Assembly: GCA_903835065.1 (NCBI GenBank)
Contig: CAILLO010000028.1
Location: 1 to 64,000, forward strand
DNA from: an uncultured Eubacteriales bacterium
GTDB lineage: Bacteria > Bacillota > Clostridia > Saccharofermentanales > UBA5734
Length of the DNA stretch: 64,000 nucleotides
Direction: 5' to 3'
The position numbers were made by a program, and so were the translations under genes. Each line of letters starts with the position of its first letter. Within the stretch, counting starts at the first letter, position 1. Positions 24,962-33,104 of the stretch are shown one piece after another. The notes under the pieces were generated by a model. The model saw only the letters and a program-made list of their open reading frames with translations. It ran no database searches and was not told the DNA's origin.

Positions 24962-26442
24962 GCCGGGGCTCCGGAGGCGGCCGGCAGCGCCGCCAAGGCT
25001 TCTCCGGCGGTTTCCGCGTCGTCGAAGTGGATCGTGCGGTCGGCGAAGATCTGGTAGTTCTCGTGGCCCTTGCCGGCAATCACGACCATGTCGCCCCTTT
25101 TCGCCTCGGCGATCGAGCGGAGAATCGCCTCGCGCCGGTCCGGGACGACGACGTGGGAGCCGCCGGACGGGAGGAGCGTCGAGAGGATGTCGTCGATGAT
25201 GGAGGCCGGATCCTCGGTGCGGGGATTGTCCGAAGTCACGTAGGTGAAGTCGGCCAGCCGGCCGGCGACCTCGCCCATCTCGTACCGCCTGGATTTCGCC
25301 CGGTCCCCGCCGCAGCCGAAGACGACGACCAGACGGCCGTCGACGTACTCGCGGAGCGTCTGCAGCAGGCTCTCGAGGCTGGCCGCGTTGTGCGCGTAGT
25401 CCACGATCACGGTGAATCCGCAGTCGTTGGGAATCGGCTGCACGCGGCCCTTGACCGTCGCCTCGGCAAGCCCCGCGCGGACGTCGGCGAGGCCGCAGCC
25501 CGCCAGCCCGGCGCATCCGATCGCGGCAAGCGCGTTGTAGAGGTTGAAGCGTCCGGGCATGCCGACGAACACCGACCCGGAGAACCAGGGCGAATCGAGC
25601 TGGAAGCGCGTGCCGACGCGTCCGCCTTCGACGGCCTTCTCGATCGCGCTCGCGCGGACGTCGGCCATCGGGCCGAGTCCGTACGTGTAGAGCCGACCCG
25701 TGGTGGCTGCTAGGAAGCGTCCGGCGTGGGGGGCGTCGGCGTTCACGAGGGCATTGCGGCAGCGGGAGAAGAGCATCGCCTTCGCATCGGCGTACTCCTC
25801 GAAAGTGGCGTGCTCGGAGGGCCCGATGTGGTCGTTGTAGAGATTGGTGAAGACGCCCGTGTCGTATTCCGTACGGAATACGCGGTCGAGGGCGAGACCC
25901 TGCGAGGAGACCTCCATCACGCAGCTGTCCATCCCGGCCGAGGCCATGTCGGAGAGGAGCGCCTGCAGGTCGTACGACTCGGGCGTCGTGCGCGAGGCGT
26001 AGACGACCTCGTCGCCGATGATGTTTGCGATCGTGCCGATCAGTCCCGTGCGGCGGCCGGCGGCCCGCAGGATCCCGCGGACCATGTAGCTCGTCGTCGT
26101 CTTCCCCTTCGTCCCCGTGACGCCGATCATGTGGAGACGGCCCGACGGGTGGCCGAAGAAGAGATCAGAGACGTGCGCGAGCCCCTTCCGGGTATCCGCG
26201 ATGCGGACGACGGTCGCGCCGGCGGGGACTTCCACGGGCTTCTGCACCAGGAAGGCGCGCGTGCCCTGGGCAGCCGCCTGGGCGACATACTTGTGGCCGT
26301 CGGTCACGAATCCCTCGATGCAGACGAACAGCGTGCCCCTCCGCGCCTTGCGCGAATCGTAGGCGACCGCGTCGACTTCGGTCGCGGGGTCGCCCAGGAT
26401 TTCGAGGATCTCGAGGCCTTCCAGCAGTTCGGACAATCTCAT
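24958..26442 (-). CDS. murE: UDP-MurNAc-tripeptide synthetase, meso-diaminopimelate type
   Basis: 494 residues. The P-loop is GVTGTKGKTTTSYMVRG, followed by SRTTPESYDLQ, MEVSSQGLALDRV, VDYAHNAASLE and TSDNPRTEDP. The DNPR motif is the established specificity mark for meso-diaminopimelate, so the peptide stem has mDAP at position 3. The ATG has GGGAG 8 nt upstream and overlaps the PBP stop. Confidence 0.97.
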   Translation of the reverse strand: MRLSELLEGLEILEILGDPATEVDAVAYDSRKARRGTLFVCIEGFVTDGHKYVAQAAAQGTRAFLVQKPVEVPAGATVVRIADTRKGLAHVSDLFFGHPSGRLHMIGVTGTKGKTTTSYMVRGILRAAGRRTGLIGTIANIIGDEVVYASRTTPESYDLQALLSDMASAGMDSCVMEVSSQGLALDRVFRTEYDTGVFTNLYNDHIGPSEHATFEEYADAKAMLFSRCRNALVNADAPHAGRFLAATTGRLYTYGLGPMADVRASAIEKAVEGGRVGTRFQLDSPWFSGSVFVGMPGRFNLYNALAAIGCAGLAGCGLADVRAGLAEATVKGRVQPIPNDCGFTVIVDYAHNAASLESLLQTLREYVDGRLVVVFGCGGDRAKSRRYEMGEVAGRLADFTYVTSDNPRTEDPASIIDDILSTLLPSGGSHVVVPDRREAILRSIAEAKRGDMVVIAGKGHENYQIFADRTIHFDDAETAGEALAALPAASGAPA

Positions 26443-28739
26443 TGCACGGTCTCCCTCGTGAAGGCGACGACCACCCGGCTCCACCGCGCCACGGTCGTTC
26501 CAGGCGGAACGCCCTGCGAGGAGGCGAGTCCGAGCAGGTCGCCAGAAGAATAGGTCGGGTTGAGTCCGGCTTCGAACAGCGCGCTGACGACCTCGCTCGC
26601 GGTCTTGCCCGTCAGGTCGGGCATGACGGAGGTCTGCGACGGCATCGTCGCCGCGTCGGAGACGCCGACGCCGCCGCCCTTATGGAGCGGGGTGCCGGCG
26701 ACGGGATTCTGGCTCTGGATCACCGCGTCGTCGCCGAGCGTCGACGGAGACGCCTCGATTGAAAGGCCGATTGCGATCGCGGCCTTTCGGGCGTCGCGCA
26801 GGGTCTTGCCCTTGAAGCTGGGCACGGACACGGTCGCCGATAGGACCGACTGGTCCTTGTCGGTGTAGACGCGCGGCACGCCCAGGGTCTCGAGGCTGCT
26901 GGAGATGATCTTGGCGGCGATGGTCGAGGCGGCCATCGAGGAGGTCTGCGAGGAAGGGGCATTGAGCACGACGAGGACCGTGACCACCGGCTGGTCGGAC
27001 GGCGCCATGGCGCAGAAGGAGACGACCTTCTCCGTCGCGGTGTTCGAGGTGCTGGTCTTGCCCGCGACCGAATAGCCCTCGACGTAGGCCGGCGAGCCCG
27101 TTCCGTAGAGGACGACGCCCTTCAGCATCGCGCGGATGCGGGCGGCCGTGGCTTCGGAGACCACGCGGCGCTTGATTTCGGGGGCGATCTCCGAGACGAC
27201 CCGGCCGTTGGAGTCGGTCAAGGCGGAGACCATGCGCGGAGTGACGAGCAGGCCTCCGTTGGCGAACGCGTTGTAGGCGTCCAGCAGGGAGATCGGCGTC
27301 ACGTTGGACTGTTCGCCGAACGACAGACTGTACATGTCGATCAGGGCCGGGTCCTGGTGGAAGATGCCGACGCCCTCGCCGGGCAGGTCGATGCCGGACG
27401 TCGATTCGAATCCGAAGGCCTTGACGTAGCGATAGAAGCGGTCGATGCCGATGAGCTGCGAGACGTGCACGAACACGGGATTGCAGGAATTCCAGAAGCC
27501 CTGCTGCAGGGTCTCGATCCCGTGGTTGCCGAGCGCGGAGCGCTGGCGCCAGCACTGGATCGTCCAGCCCGACTGCTGGATCGGCGCGTCGTTGTACTTG
27601 ACCGTCTCGCTCGTAAGGTTCTCGTCGAAAGCGATCGAGGCCGTGATGGCCTTGAAGGTCGAGCCGGGCTCGTAGGTGTCGGAGATCGCGCGGTTGCGCC
27701 AGACGTCGGAGGAGAGGTAGTCGACGGCGGCGGTCGACGTGGGGTCCCAGGCGGCGGTCCAGGTCGAAGGCTGGGCCGTCGGGTCGTTCAGGTCGAAGGA
27801 GGGACAGGAGACCATGGCGAGGACGTCGCCGGTGTAGGGGTCCATCACGATCGCGACGCCGCCCTGCTTCACCTGGTAGAGGTCGACCGCCTTCTGCAGC
27901 TCCTCGGCGGCGATGCGCTGGATCCGCGCATCGATCGTCGAGACGAGGTCCAGACCGTCCTGAGCGCGCTGGCTGGTCGGCACGGAGAAGGGCAGGCCGG
28001 CGGAGCCGTAGTAGTTGTCCGTCTCGACGTACGTGAAGCCGGGTGTGCCCGACAGGACGTCGTTGTACTGGAGCTCGAGCCCGAGGAGTCCCTTCCCGTC
28101 CTGCGACGTGAATCCGACGACCTGCGGGGCGAGGTTTCCTTCCGGATAGTAGCGCTTGACTTCGCGGTCGACCGTGATCCCCGAGACGGCATCGGCGGCA
28201 AGGAATGCGTGCAGGCGGTCGCTCTCCTCGGTCGAGATGCGTTTCTTGAGGAGGGCGTAGGTGATCGACTTGTCGGCGGCGATCTTGTCCGGGTCGACGC
28301 CCGCGACCGGGTCGCGCCCGGTGAAGAGCCACCGCACGGTGTCGACGTCGAGGTCGAGCGCAGCGGCGAGACCCGCGGCCAACTCGGCCCGGGTCAGGTC
28401 GACGCCGTCCTTCGTTCCCGTGACGCTCGAGGGGGTCATGCCGATCGTCTCGGTCACGCCGCTGCCTGCGAGCTCGATTCCGTTCCGGTCGACGATCGAG
28501 CCGCGGATCGGCGTCTCCTCGATCAGGCGGTAGTGCTTCTTCGCGGCCTCCTCGGCATAGGCCTCGTGGTTCACGACCTGCAGCTGGACCAGCGAGTATA
28601 CGAGATACATCGAGAAGACGAGCAGCAGGGCGATCGGCAGGAAGATGCCGACCCTTCGGCGGGACGAGGACGACCCCCGTCGCGTCATGCGCTCGGGGGG
28701 CCTGACCGGGGGCCGGGAGTTCGGAGATTTCCGCTGCAA
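26439..28739 (-). CDS. ftsI: class B penicillin-binding protein with two PASTA domains
   Basis: 766 residues: a basic cytoplasmic tail, one membrane anchor (VGIFLPIALLLVFSMYLVYS), a dimerisation domain, a transpeptidase domain and two C-terminal PASTA domains (about residues 635-765). Active-site SxxK is in EPGSTFKAIT and SxN in FWNSCNPVFV. The third motif reads GKTSTS, i.e. KTS instead of the usual KTG. This architecture fits PBP2B/SpoVD-type division or sporulation transpeptidases. I place the start at a TTG (28737-28739) with AAGGCGG about 10 nt upstream, just after an extended -10 promoter; the first ATG (28686-28688) has no Shine-Dalgarno. Confidence 0.9.
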   Translation of the reverse strand: MQRKSPNSRPPVRPPERMTRRGSSSSRRRVGIFLPIALLLVFSMYLVYSLVQLQVVNHEAYAEEAAKKHYRLIEETPIRGSIVDRNGIELAGSGVTETIGMTPSSVTGTKDGVDLTRAELAAGLAAALDLDVDTVRWLFTGRDPVAGVDPDKIAADKSITYALLKKRISTEESDRLHAFLAADAVSGITVDREVKRYYPEGNLAPQVVGFTSQDGKGLLGLELQYNDVLSGTPGFTYVETDNYYGSAGLPFSVPTSQRAQDGLDLVSTIDARIQRIAAEELQKAVDLYQVKQGGVAIVMDPYTGDVLAMVSCPSFDLNDPTAQPSTWTAAWDPTSTAAVDYLSSDVWRNRAISDTYEPGSTFKAITASIAFDENLTSETVKYNDAPIQQSGWTIQCWRQRSALGNHGIETLQQGFWNSCNPVFVHVSQLIGIDRFYRYVKAFGFESTSGIDLPGEGVGIFHQDPALIDMYSLSFGEQSNVTPISLLDAYNAFANGGLLVTPRMVSALTDSNGRVVSEIAPEIKRRVVSEATAARIRAMLKGVVLYGTGSPAYVEGYSVAGKTSTSNTATEKVVSFCAMAPSDQPVVTVLVVLNAPSSQTSSMAASTIAAKIISSSLETLGVPRVYTDKDQSVLSATVSVPSFKGKTLRDARKAAIAIGLSIEASPSTLGDDAVIQSQNPVAGTPLHKGGGVGVSDAATMPSQTSVMPDLTGKTASEVVSALFEAGLNPTYSSGDLLGLASSQGVPPGTTVARWSRVVVAFTRETVQ

Positions 28740-28773
28740 TTCGCACCAACCGCCTTGATTGAAAATCTACCCC

Positions 28774-28782
28774 ACTATAACA
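28774..28782 (-). promoter_or_regulatory. extended -10 promoter before the PBP gene
   Basis: Minus strand TGTTATAGT (TGn plus TATAGT) in the 80-nt gap after ftsL; there is no good -35. A small hairpin (CCGTC/GACGG) lies just upstream. It would give a leader of about 30 nt to the TTG start. Confidence 0.5.
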
Positions 28783-28819
28783 CACCGTCCTCGACGGGGT
28801 GCGAGAAGGGCCGCGAAGG

Positions 28820-29404
28820 TCAGCGCAGCGTCCGGAAGAATCCTTCCAGGTCGTTCATCGCGCTCTTGAGAAGGACATCGTTGCCGTCGTCCTGGAAGCC
28901 GGCCGACGTCGTGCCGCCTTGCGGGTTCATGACAAGGCGGTCGGAAAGGGGCAGGTCCACGGTGATCCTCTGGAGGACCGCAGGATCCTGCATGCCGAGC
29001 CGCGAGATCGCAAGGGCGCGGATCGTCGCGAGGTCGGTCTGCGAGGAGATCTTCTCCTCGACGACCTGCGTGTCGATGTCGAGCGAGGCGGAGGCGCGAA
29101 GGGTCTTCGTGAGCTCGCTGTTCTGCTGCATCACGATGCTCTGGCGGTAGACGACCATGAGGCCGGCGGCGGCGACGACCAGCACGATGGCCACGGTGAG
29201 GATGCGGCTGCGCGTGCGGCGGGCGGAGTGGTTCCGGCGCATCTCCCTCTCTCCGGGGCAGAGGACGCGCTCTTCCTGTTCCGCGGCGGGACGGACGGGC
29301 GCGGACAAGGGGCGGGGAGACCCGGAAACGGAGCGCGCGGGGGCGGGTCGCCTGCAAGGCTCCGCGGAGGGCTTGACGGCCAGGTTTCCATAAGTCCTAT
29401 ACAT
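28820..29404 (-). CDS. ftsL: FtsL-like septum protein
   Basis: 194 residues: a long Pro/Arg-rich cytoplasmic tail (about 65 residues), one membrane segment (ILTVAIVLVVAAAGLMVVY) and a short coiled coil (QQNSELTKTLRASASLD), then DLATIRALAISRLGMQDP, the typical FtsL-like ending before a ~60-residue extra tail. FtsL bridges FtsB/FtsQ and the FtsW-PBP pair. The ATG overlaps the rsmH stop by 8 nt and has AAGGAG 9 nt upstream. The assignment rests on position and topology. Confidence 0.85.
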   Translation of the reverse strand: MYRTYGNLAVKPSAEPCRRPAPARSVSGSPRPLSAPVRPAAEQEERVLCPGEREMRRNHSARRTRSRILTVAIVLVVAAAGLMVVYRQSIVMQQNSELTKTLRASASLDIDTQVVEEKISSQTDLATIRALAISRLGMQDPAVLQRITVDLPLSDRLVMNPQGGTTSAGFQDDGNDVLLKSAMNDLEGFFRTLR

Positions 29405-30392
29405 CTGCGCTCGCTCCTTCCCTGTCCGCGGCTTCGAATACGCGCAGTTTCGCGCTGCGCGACCTGGGGTTCCCTTCCTTCTCCTCGAGGCCGGTCTCGA
29501 TCGGCTGGCGCGTGATGGCCTTCCCCGACGGGACCTTCCCGCAGACACACATCGGCAGGTCCTTCGGGCAGGTGCAGGGGCGCTCGAGCCGGCGGAACGC
29601 TTCCTTGACCCTGCGGTCCTCGAGCGAATGGAACGAGATGATGCAGAGGCGTCCGCCGGGGGCGAGCCGCTGCGGGGCGGTCTCCAGCAGTCGGTCGAGC
29701 GCCGCGAGTTCGCCGTTCACTTCGATGCGGATGGCCTGGAACGTACGCTTCGCAGGGTGCGGACCCTCCCGTCGCACGGCGGCGGGGATGGCCCGGCGGA
29801 TCGTCTCGGACAGGGCCGCGGTGCTCTCGAAGGGCTTCTTCGCGCGCTCCTCGCAGATCGCGGAGGCGATGCGGGCGGAGAAGCGCTCCTCCCCGAATTC
29901 GAACAGGATGCGCTCGAGTTCGGCACGGGGATAGGTGTTGACGACGACGGCGGCGGTCAACGGAGAAAGGCGGTCCATCCGCATGTCGAGCGGGCCGTCC
30001 TGCATGTAGCCGAAGCCGCGACCCGGCTCGTCGAGCTGATAGGAGGAGACGCCGAGGTCCGCGAGAATGCCGTCGACCCGGGCGATCCCGAGTGCGTCCA
30101 GCGCCGCGCCAAGCCCCGAGAAATCGGTCTTCACGAGGTCGAAGGCGGGGTGTGCCGGATTCAGTCCGGCGACGGCCGCGAGGCGTGGAGAGGCCGCTGC
30201 GAGTGCATCCTCGTCTTTGTCCAGCCCGACGAGGCGGCCGCCTTCGCCGAGCGCGGCCAGCACCAGGGACGCGTGCCCGCCTCCGCCGACCGTGCAGTCG
30301 ACGTAGGTTCCGGAGGGCCGGATCCGGAGTGCGGCGACGCACTCGGCCGGCAGCACCGGTTCGTGGCGGAAATCAGACCCCCTTGACGTCAT
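29397..30392 (-). CDS. rsmH: 16S rRNA (cytosine1402-N4)-methyltransferase RsmH (MraW)
   Basis: 331 residues. It starts MTSRGSDFRHEPVLPAECV, with the SAM loop DCTVGGGGHASLVL, DGILADLGVSSYQLD, GFGYMQDGPLDMRMD, KRTFQAIRIEVNGEL and SFHSLEDRRVKEAFR, all RsmH marks. A Cys cluster (CTCPKDLPMCVCG) typical of Gram-positive members is near residue 275. It overlaps mraZ by 20 nt, so its translation probably depends on mraZ. Confidence 0.97.
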   Translation of the reverse strand: MTSRGSDFRHEPVLPAECVAALRIRPSGTYVDCTVGGGGHASLVLAALGEGGRLVGLDKDEDALAAASPRLAAVAGLNPAHPAFDLVKTDFSGLGAALDALGIARVDGILADLGVSSYQLDEPGRGFGYMQDGPLDMRMDRLSPLTAAVVVNTYPRAELERILFEFGEERFSARIASAICEERAKKPFESTAALSETIRRAIPAAVRREGPHPAKRTFQAIRIEVNGELAALDRLLETAPQRLAPGGRLCIISFHSLEDRRVKEAFRRLERPCTCPKDLPMCVCGKVPSGKAITRQPIETGLEEKEGNPRSRSAKLRVFEAADREGASADV

Positions 30393-30807
30393 AGCGGCTC
30401 AGATCCTCCGACAGTGCGGAACCCCGTTCCGACCGCTTGCCGTCGTACACGGCCGCAGGCCAGATCTCGAACTTCTCATAGAGATAGACGATGTAGATTT
30501 CTTCGCCCGGCTTGATGCCGACCTGGGACCAGAGTTCGTCCGTGATCGAAATGCGTCCCTGGCCGTCCAGGTCGCAGGCGATCGCTTCGCCCAGGATCTC
30601 GCGCTTCATCGCGCGCACGACCGGGTCGGTGCCCGGCAACTGGGAAAGCTGGGTCCGGATGTCCGAGAACTGCTGCTGCGTGTATCCGGAGAGGTATTCG
30701 GGGTCGAGGCTCTTCGTCACGAAGACCGACGCGCCGATCTCCTCCCGGACCTTCGCCGGGAGAAAGATCCTGCCTTTCGCGTCGACCGTGTGGCGGTATC
30801 GCCCCAT
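30373..30807 (-). CDS. mraZ: transcriptional regulator MraZ
   Basis: 144 residues with two AbrB-like swapped-hairpin halves: MGRYRHTVDAKGRIFLPAKV at the start and EAIACDLDGQGRISITDELW in the second half; the DAKGR and DGQGR motifs are characteristic. MraZ represses the dcw cluster in E. coli and acts on the same promoter in other bacteria. The ATG at 30805-30807 is preceded by AAGGGG; an upstream GTG gives five more residues but lacks a Shine-Dalgarno. It is the first gene of the dcw cluster. Confidence 0.97.
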   Translation of the reverse strand: MGRYRHTVDAKGRIFLPAKVREEIGASVFVTKSLDPEYLSGYTQQQFSDIRTQLSQLPGTDPVVRAMKREILGEAIACDLDGQGRISITDELWSQVGIKPGEEIYIVYLYEKFEIWPAAVYDGKRSERGSALSEDLSRYDVKGV

Positions 30808-30858
30808 CGTCTCCCCTTCCACTATCCGGGACCCGGTCGCACCAGGCCTCCTAATTCA

Positions 30859-30903
30859 CCACACTACACCACAAGAATATATTTTCGCTCCACTTCCAAC
30901 CAC
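30859..30903 (-). promoter_or_regulatory. candidate MraZ operator: four GTGG boxes in two 10-bp-spaced pairs
   Basis: Minus strand GTGG occurs at 30900-30903 and 30890-30893 (10 bp apart) and at 30869-30872 and 30859-30862 (10 bp apart). The pairs are 21 bp apart, so all are near one helical face. E. coli MraZ binds TGGG-type repeats with the same 10-bp period. The boxes lie just downstream of the -10. Confidence 0.6.
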
Positions 30904-30910
30904 CATCTGC

Positions 30911-30939
30911 ATCATATTCCGCGTCATGGACTTTTGCAA
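30911..30939 (-). promoter_or_regulatory. dcw cluster promoter (PmraZ)
   Basis: Minus strand: TTGCAA (30934-30939), a 17-nt spacer, then TATGAT (30911-30916). Transcription starts near 30904, inside the first GTGG box. Confidence 0.75.
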
Positions 30940-30956
30940 CCAACGTAATCGAACTG

Positions 30957-30992
30957 TAAAGAAGCCCCGCAGCGGTGGTTCCGCGGTGGGGC
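30957..30992 (-). terminator. rho-independent terminator after rodA
   Basis: Minus strand: a GCCCC...GGGGC stem with inner CCGC/GCGG arms and a short bulge, followed by TTCTTTAC. It ends the long rimP-rodA run before the mraZ promoter. Confidence 0.8.
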
Positions 30993-31047
30993 CCATATCG
31001 GTACAAAAGGTCTCGGGAAGGGGGTCCGGCAGGATTCCGGACGCGGG

Positions 31048-32184
31048 TCAGACGGTCCGGTCGACCTCCTGGGTCCGGTTCCGCTCCATCGAAATCGCGA
31101 GCAGGATCCCGAGCGAGAAGAAGTTCACGACCATGGCGGTGCCGCCGAGGCTGACGAACGGGAGCGGGATGCCCGTGACGGGCATCAGGCCGACGTTCAT
31201 GCCGAGGTTCTCGATGAAGTGGAAGGCGAAGACCGCGGAAATGCCGGCGGCCATGTAGGAGGTCGCGGGCGTCGGGGCGTGCGACGCGACGTAGAAGGCG
31301 CGGGCCAGGAAGAAGAAGACGAAGACGACCAGGGCGGTCGTGCCGACGAAGCCCATCCGTTCCGCGAGACCCGCGTAGATGAAGTCGGAGGCCTTCACGG
31401 GCACGGTGACGGAGGTCCCCGTCAGATTTCCGATCAATCCGCCGGAACCGATCGCGAGCCGGGACTGGTCCACCTGGTAGGCCATGGTCGGGTCGAGTCC
31501 CGGGAAGAGGAAAGCCAGCAGGCGGTTCCGCTGGAACGTCTTGAGCACGAAGAGGAAGATGGGGATCGCGGCGAGAATCGCGGTGGAGACCGTGATCAGG
31601 AAGTAGCGGAGCCGGATGCCCCAGGTGAAGACCATGCAGACGAGCATGAAGACGACCACGATCATCGTGCCGAAGTCGGGTTGCTTGTAGATCAGGGCCA
31701 GCACGGGCAGGAAGATCGCGGCGATGCGGAGGACGCCCGCCGGATAGGTGATCCTCTTCGTCTTCATGTCCTCGAAGACAAAGGCCGAGGCCATGGCCAG
31801 GCCCGCCTTCGCGATCTCGGACGGCTGGAGCGTCCCGATCAGGGGGATCGAGAGCCAGCTGTCGGCCGACGCGCCGGGCAGTCGGTATCCGTCGACGAGG
31901 ACGAGCGCGAGCAGGACGAGGCCGACCCCGTAGGTCGCCCAGCCCAGCAGCTTGAGCGTGGGGATGTCGAGCAGGCAGAGCACGATCGCGATCGTGACGC
32001 CGCCCATGACGGCGCCGGCCTGCTTCACGAAGACGGCGGACGCGTTGGCGTAATCCGGATAGAGCACTCCCGACAGGGCGTACAGCCCCATGGCGGAGAT
32101 CAGCAGGACCGGGACGAACAGCCAGTAGTCGAGGGCGCCGAAGAAGCTCTCCCGTTGGGAGCGCTCAATTCCCGGACGGTCCAT
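31048..32184 (-). CDS. rodA: SEDS peptidoglycan polymerase RodA
   Basis: 378 residues, about ten membrane segments. SEDS marks include TLQPSEIAKAGLAM, KQPDFGTMIVVVFM (the PD region), SGGLIGNLTG, DFIYAGLAERMGFVG and the C-terminal GIPLPFVSLGGTAM. RodA elongates the lateral wall with a class B PBP, which is not encoded nearby. The second SEDS gene in the window, ftsW, lies in the dcw cluster. The ATG overlaps the lgt stop by 20 nt. Confidence 0.93.
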   Translation of the reverse strand: MDRPGIERSQRESFFGALDYWLFVPVLLISAMGLYALSGVLYPDYANASAVFVKQAGAVMGGVTIAIVLCLLDIPTLKLLGWATYGVGLVLLALVLVDGYRLPGASADSWLSIPLIGTLQPSEIAKAGLAMASAFVFEDMKTKRITYPAGVLRIAAIFLPVLALIYKQPDFGTMIVVVFMLVCMVFTWGIRLRYFLITVSTAILAAIPIFLFVLKTFQRNRLLAFLFPGLDPTMAYQVDQSRLAIGSGGLIGNLTGTSVTVPVKASDFIYAGLAERMGFVGTTALVVFVFFFLARAFYVASHAPTPATSYMAAGISAVFAFHFIENLGMNVGLMPVTGIPLPFVSLGGTAMVVNFFSLGILLAISMERNRTQEVDRTV

Positions 32185-33100
32185 CCTTCTCCTCGGGTGC
32201 GTCTTCCGCCTTCTCGTCCGGAGCCGGCTCCGCGACGGCGGCTTCCAGGGCATTCTGCAATTCGCGCTTCTCGGCGACGGACCGCATCACCCAGAGAGCG
32301 ACGACCGAGCCCAGGAACATCACGGCGGACAGGACTTCGGAGATCCGGACGCCGAGGAAAATCAGGGGGTCGGTCCGGATGCTCTCGACGAAGAAGCGGA
32401 CGAAGCCGTACATCGCGAGATAGGAGAGCGTCGTCACATAGGGGGTCCTCGTCCTGCGGCGGATCAGCAGCAGGATGGCGAAGATCAGGAGGTTGGCGAC
32501 GAACTCGTAGAAGAAGGTCGGGTGGACCGGGTCGGTCGGTACGATTCCGGTCGCGTTGGTCAGCGACTCGAGATAGGACTGCGTCGCGGCGCTCTTCATG
32601 CCCCACGGCAGCGTCGTGTTGTTGCCGAACGCCTCCTGGTTGAAGAAGTTGCCCCAGCGGCCGATCGCCTGGCCGAGCGGAAGGTAGACGACCAGGAAAT
32701 CGAGGATCGTGTGGAGGCGGATCCGCTTGAAGCGGGCGACGACCAGGATGCCGAGGATGCCGCCGATCACGCCGCCGTAGAACGCGAGACCGCCGTTCCG
32801 GACGTCGAAGACCGACAGAAGGTTGCTCTTGAAGGTGTTCCAGGAGAAAACGACGTAGTAAAGGCGAGCGAACACGATCGCCATGGGGATCGTGACGATG
32901 ATGACGTCGAGGACGTCGTCCGGCGTGAGCCCGTACTTCGGCGCGTGGCGCATGCCGAGGAACACGCAGAGCAGGACGCCGAAGGCGATCAGGATCCCGT
33001 ACCAGTAGATCGGGAGCCCGAACACGCTGAAGGCGACCCGGTTCACGGGCAGGTCGATGATGCCGAGGCCGGGGAAGCTGACCAGGTTCGTCGTGCTCAT
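32165..33100 (-). CDS. lgt: prolipoprotein diacylglyceryl transferase
   Basis: 311 residues, about seven membrane segments. Lgt attaches diacylglycerol to the lipobox Cys of prolipoproteins, such as the one at 7474. Signature residues: FYGGVIGG, the Lgt motif GRWGNFFNQEAFG, HPTFFYE and RFFVESIRTDPLIFLG. A charged tail of about 40 residues (EPAPDEKAEDAPEEKD) follows the last helix. GGAGG is 11 nt before the ATG. It lies between an M16 peptidase gene and rodA. Confidence 0.96.
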   Translation of the reverse strand: MSTTNLVSFPGLGIIDLPVNRVAFSVFGLPIYWYGILIAFGVLLCVFLGMRHAPKYGLTPDDVLDVIIVTIPMAIVFARLYYVVFSWNTFKSNLLSVFDVRNGGLAFYGGVIGGILGILVVARFKRIRLHTILDFLVVYLPLGQAIGRWGNFFNQEAFGNNTTLPWGMKSAATQSYLESLTNATGIVPTDPVHPTFFYEFVANLLIFAILLLIRRRTRTPYVTTLSYLAMYGFVRFFVESIRTDPLIFLGVRISEVLSAVMFLGSVVALWVMRSVAEKRELQNALEAAVAEPAPDEKAEDAPEEKDGPSGN

Positions 33101-33104
33101 GGGC

